In this document: positions 61,952 through 64,000 of the stretch, piece by piece
How the letters are laid out: each line of letters opens with the position of its first letter
Position numbering within the stretch: position 1 is the first letter of the stretch
Assembly: GCF_002904335.1 (NCBI RefSeq)
Contig: NZ_PPHF01000030.1
Location: forward strand, 372,001 to 436,000
DNA length: 64,000 bases
Direction of reading: 5' to 3'
Source of the DNA: Amycolatopsis sp. CA-126428
Lineage (GTDB): Bacteria > Actinomycetota > Actinomycetes > Mycobacteriales > Pseudonocardiaceae
Notes under the pieces: generated by a model
What the model was told of the DNA's origin: nothing
The model's input: only the letters and a program-made list of their open reading frames with translations
Database searches by the model: none
Translations under genes and position numbers: made by a program

Positions 61952-63154
61952 ATGGAACTCGTCACCCTCGAGCGGATCCAGGCCGCCCGGGAGCTCCTCA
62001 AAGGAGTGACCCGGGTGACGCCGATGGAGCACGCGCGCGACCTGCGCCGGCTCCACGGCGGGCCAGTGCACCTGAAGTGCGAAAACCTGCAGCGGACCGG
62101 CTCGTTCAAGATCCGCGGCGCCTACACCCGCATCCACGGCCTGACCGAGGCCGAACGCGAGCGGGGCGTCGTCGCGGCCAGCGCCGGCAACCACGCACAG
62201 GGCGTCGCGCTGGCGTCGTCGCTGCTCGGCGCCAAGTCGACCGTCTTCATGCCGCTGCGGGCCCCGCTGCCGAAGCTCGCCGCCACCCGCGGCTACGGCG
62301 CCGACGTCCACCTGCACGGCGCGCTCCTGGAGGAGACGCTCCGGGCCGCGATCGAGTTCGGCGAGCGGACCGGCGCGGTGTTCATCCACCCCTTCGACCA
62401 CCCGGACGTCATCGCCGGCCAGGGCACGGTCGGCCTCGAGATCCTCGAGCAGGTACCGGGCGTGAACACCATCCTGGTCGCCACCGGCGGCGGCGGGCTG
62501 GTCGGCGGGGTCGCGTCGGCGGTGAAGGCGCTGCGCCCGGACGTCCGCGTGGTCGGCGTCCAGGCCGAGGAAGCCGCGGCGTACCCGCCGTCGCTGGCCG
62601 CGGGCGCGCCGGTGCGGCTGAGCACGACCTCGACCATGGCCGACGGGATCGCGGTCGGCGAACCCGGCCTGGTCAGCTTCGCCCACGTCGAATCGCTGGT
62701 CGACGACGTCGTGACGGTGTCCGAGCAGTTCCTCTCCCGCGCCGTGCTGCTGTGCCTGGAGCGGCGGAAGCTGGTGGTCGAGCCGGCCGGCGCGGCCACG
62801 GTCGCCGCGCTGCTGCAGCACCCCGGCGTGTTCGAGCCCCCGGTGGTGGCCGTCCTCTCCGGCGGCAACGTCGACCCGGTGCTGCTGCTGCAGATCATCC
62901 AGCACGGCATGACGGCGGGCGGCCGCTACCTGCACCTGAGGCTGCGGGTCCCGGACCGCCCCGGCTCGCTGGTCGGCGTGCTGTCCTGCGTCAGCGAACT
63001 GGGCGCGAACGTCCTCGACGTCGAGCACTCGCGCATCTCCGGCAGCCTGGACCTCGGTGAGGCCGACGTCGTGCTTTCGCTGGAGACCCGCGGCCCCGAG
63101 CACTGCAAGGAAGTCGAGGTCGCGCTGACGAACGCGGGCTACACGGTCGTCTGA
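61952..63154 (+). CDS. ilvA: Threonine ammonia-lyase
   Basis: 400 residues from ATG 61952. PLP-Lys53 in RTGSFKIRGAY, phosphate-binding Gly loop ATGGGGLVGG, and a C-terminal ACT-like domain (~325-400, RYLHLRLRVPDRPGSLVGVLSCVSELGANVLDVEHSR). Converts threonine to 2-oxobutanoate for isoleucine or propionyl-CoA. The ~400-residue single-ACT form is the type found in actinobacteria as biosynthetic or catabolic enzyme. A CATAGT hexamer 7 nt before the start suggests leaderless transcription. Overlaps the convergent next gene by 16 nt. Confidence 0.93.
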   Translation: MELVTLERIQAARELLKGVTRVTPMEHARDLRRLHGGPVHLKCENLQRTGSFKIRGAYTRIHGLTEAERERGVVAASAGNHAQGVALASSLLGAKSTVFMPLRAPLPKLAATRGYGADVHLHGALLEETLRAAIEFGERTGAVFIHPFDHPDVIAGQGTVGLEILEQVPGVNTILVATGGGGLVGGVASAVKALRPDVRVVGVQAEEAAAYPPSLAAGAPVRLSTTSTMADGIAVGEPGLVSFAHVESLVDDVVTVSEQFLSRAVLLCLERRKLVVEPAGAATVAALLQHPGVFEPPVVAVLSGGNVDPVLLLQIIQHGMTAGGRYLHLRLRVPDRPGSLVGVLSCVSELGANVLDVEHSRISGSLDLGEADVVLSLETRGPEHCKEVEVALTNAGYTVV

Positions 63155-63984
63155 TCTTCCCCGGTGATCGCCGCCAACGCGAGGTCCTTGGCGGGCTCGG
63201 GGACGTCCGAAGGCGCGGTGAAGCGGCGGGCCCGGATGTGGGCGACCAGATCCGGGTCCGGCGGCACGCCGTGCTCACGCAGGTAGTACGCCACCGCGCC
63301 GGGCCAGGCCCAAGCGCCGTCGGTGCGGAAGTTCATCGGCACCGCGTCCGGGCGGTCCGGCGCGAACGCGTCCGGGCCGTTGCTGCGCGAGGCCAGGATG
63401 ACCGGCGCCGCGTCGAGGTACGCGAGCACCCGCTCGGCCTCCGCCGGGACGAGCGGCTGACGGCGCACGAGCGGCTTGCCCGAGGCGTCGAGGCCGTCGT
63501 AGATCCGCGGGGTCCGCACCGAACCCCCGGCCGCCGGCGGGGTCAGCCCGGCACGGTCCCGCAGCCAGCCCGGGATGTGTTCGTCGGTTCGCGGGAAGAA
63601 CCGCAGCTCGTCCTGGAACCCCAGCGGCGGCGGCTGCTGCCGGAACGGCGGTTCGAGGTCGGGCCGCACGAAGTCGACGTGCGGGGATTCCAGCCCGGGC
63701 TCGAAGACCAGGATCGCGCCGAGCCAGGTGCCGGCGCCGGGCCGGTACATGCCCGACCGCAGCACGCCGAGCAGCCGGACCACCTCCGGCGGCGGCTGCA
63801 GCACGCGGGGCCGCCCGTCCGGGCCGGTCACCAGCAGGTCGGCCTCGACGTGGCGGCCCGCGGCGCGGTATTCGACCCGCAGCCGGCCCCACCCCGGCGG
63901 CAGCTGCGTGGCCAGCACCGCGCCGATCTGCCGGACGAGCTCCTGCTGCTGCTCCGGCCGCAGCGGTCCCGGTGGCTGCGTCAT
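63139..63984 (-). CDS. Hypothetical protein, possible YezG/DUF600-like N-terminus
   Basis: 281 residues from ATG 63984. The N-terminal half (EQQQELVRQIGAVLATQLPPGWGRLRVEYRAAGRHVEADLLV, then GTWLGAILVFEP and VDFVRPDLEPPF) resembles the YezG-type immunity-protein fold. The C-terminal half (RIYDGLDASGKPLVRRQPLV, AERVLAYLDAAPVILASR, RTDGAWAWPGAVAYYLREHG) recurs in actinobacterial proteins of unknown function. If the likeness holds it could be tied to a polymorphic toxin system lying beyond the window. Not certain. Confidence 0.5.
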   Translation of the reverse strand: MTQPPGPLRPEQQQELVRQIGAVLATQLPPGWGRLRVEYRAAGRHVEADLLVTGPDGRPRVLQPPPEVVRLLGVLRSGMYRPGAGTWLGAILVFEPGLESPHVDFVRPDLEPPFRQQPPPLGFQDELRFFPRTDEHIPGWLRDRAGLTPPAAGGSVRTPRIYDGLDASGKPLVRRQPLVPAEAERVLAYLDAAPVILASRSNGPDAFAPDRPDAVPMNFRTDGAWAWPGAVAYYLREHGVPPDPDLVAHIRARRFTAPSDVPEPAKDLALAAITGEDQTTV

Positions 63985-64000
63985 GGTCAGGCCCCTTCGG

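Overview
The window is very GC-rich, gene-dense actinobacterial chromosome. Its features are many GTG/TTG starts, stop-start overlaps of the GTGA/ATGA type, SARP-family regulators, WXG100 proteins, MsiK-dependent-type sugar transporters and secreted Thr/Pro-linked hydrolases. Together they point to a Pseudonocardiaceae member, most likely Amycolatopsis; this is inferred from gene content, not from a marker gene. I see no rRNA, tRNA, CRISPR array, insertion sequence or prophage.

Layout. 1-4.5 kb: a truncated SARP regulator, an SGNH esterase and an AfsR-like HTH/NB-ARC/TPR regulator. 4.7-8.2 kb: a tightly coupled five-gene cassette. It encodes a 55-residue six-cysteine peptide with an Ala-Ser-Ala/Cys cleavage site, a MauE-type membrane redox protein, a membrane-anchored thioredoxin-like CxxC protein, an ABC exporter and a minimal S26 signal peptidase. 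This reads as an undescribed system for making, oxidising, exporting and trimming a disulfide-rich peptide, and is the main finding. 8.2-13.7 kb: enolase, an orphan histidine kinase, an APH-fold kinase and a Tet(M)/Otr(A)-like ribosomal protection GTPase preceded by a possible leader ORF. 13.8-21.8 kb: extracellular polymer breakdown, with a CBM2-GH5 cellulase behind a CebR-like box, a serine hydrolase, a thioester/LAxTG surface protein, an AraC regulator, an intradiol dioxygenase fused to a carbohydrate-binding module, a type II thioesterase and a GH19 chitinase behind a DasR-like box.

21.9-30 kb: small regulators, a frameshifted Lrp-type gene divergent from an MFS exporter, an aldo/keto reductase, a MerR regulator, a beta-lactamase-fold hydrolase and a NagZ-like GH3 lipoprotein. 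30.2-35.2 kb: an operon of a NarL-type regulator, a sugar-binding lipoprotein, two permeases and a GH1 beta-glucosidase. 35.2-42.2 kb: two giant SARP-ATPase paralogues separated by a palindrome also found at 8.2 kb. 42.4-46.2 kb: two WXG100-type proteins, a second NarL-type regulator sharing an upstream inverted repeat with the first, an amidase and a DivIVA-like coiled-coil protein. 46.4-55.3 kb: a two-domain acyl-CoA-reductase-like SDR, a class F sortase with a CnaB surface protein, a BI-1/YccA protein, an LppU-like protein, a thiolase, a pentapeptide-like membrane protein and a tiny ORF. 55.5-64 kb: transsulfuration and threonine metabolism (cbs, metB, ilvA) mixed with small membrane proteins and a PPOX-fold protein.

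Themes. The cellulase, beta-glucosidase operon, chitinase and ring-cleaving dioxygenase fit a saprophyte that degrades plant and fungal polymers and senses the breakdown sugars. cbs, metB and ilvA share an apparently leaderless start architecture. Several convergent pairs overlap at their 3' ends or share a hairpin terminator.
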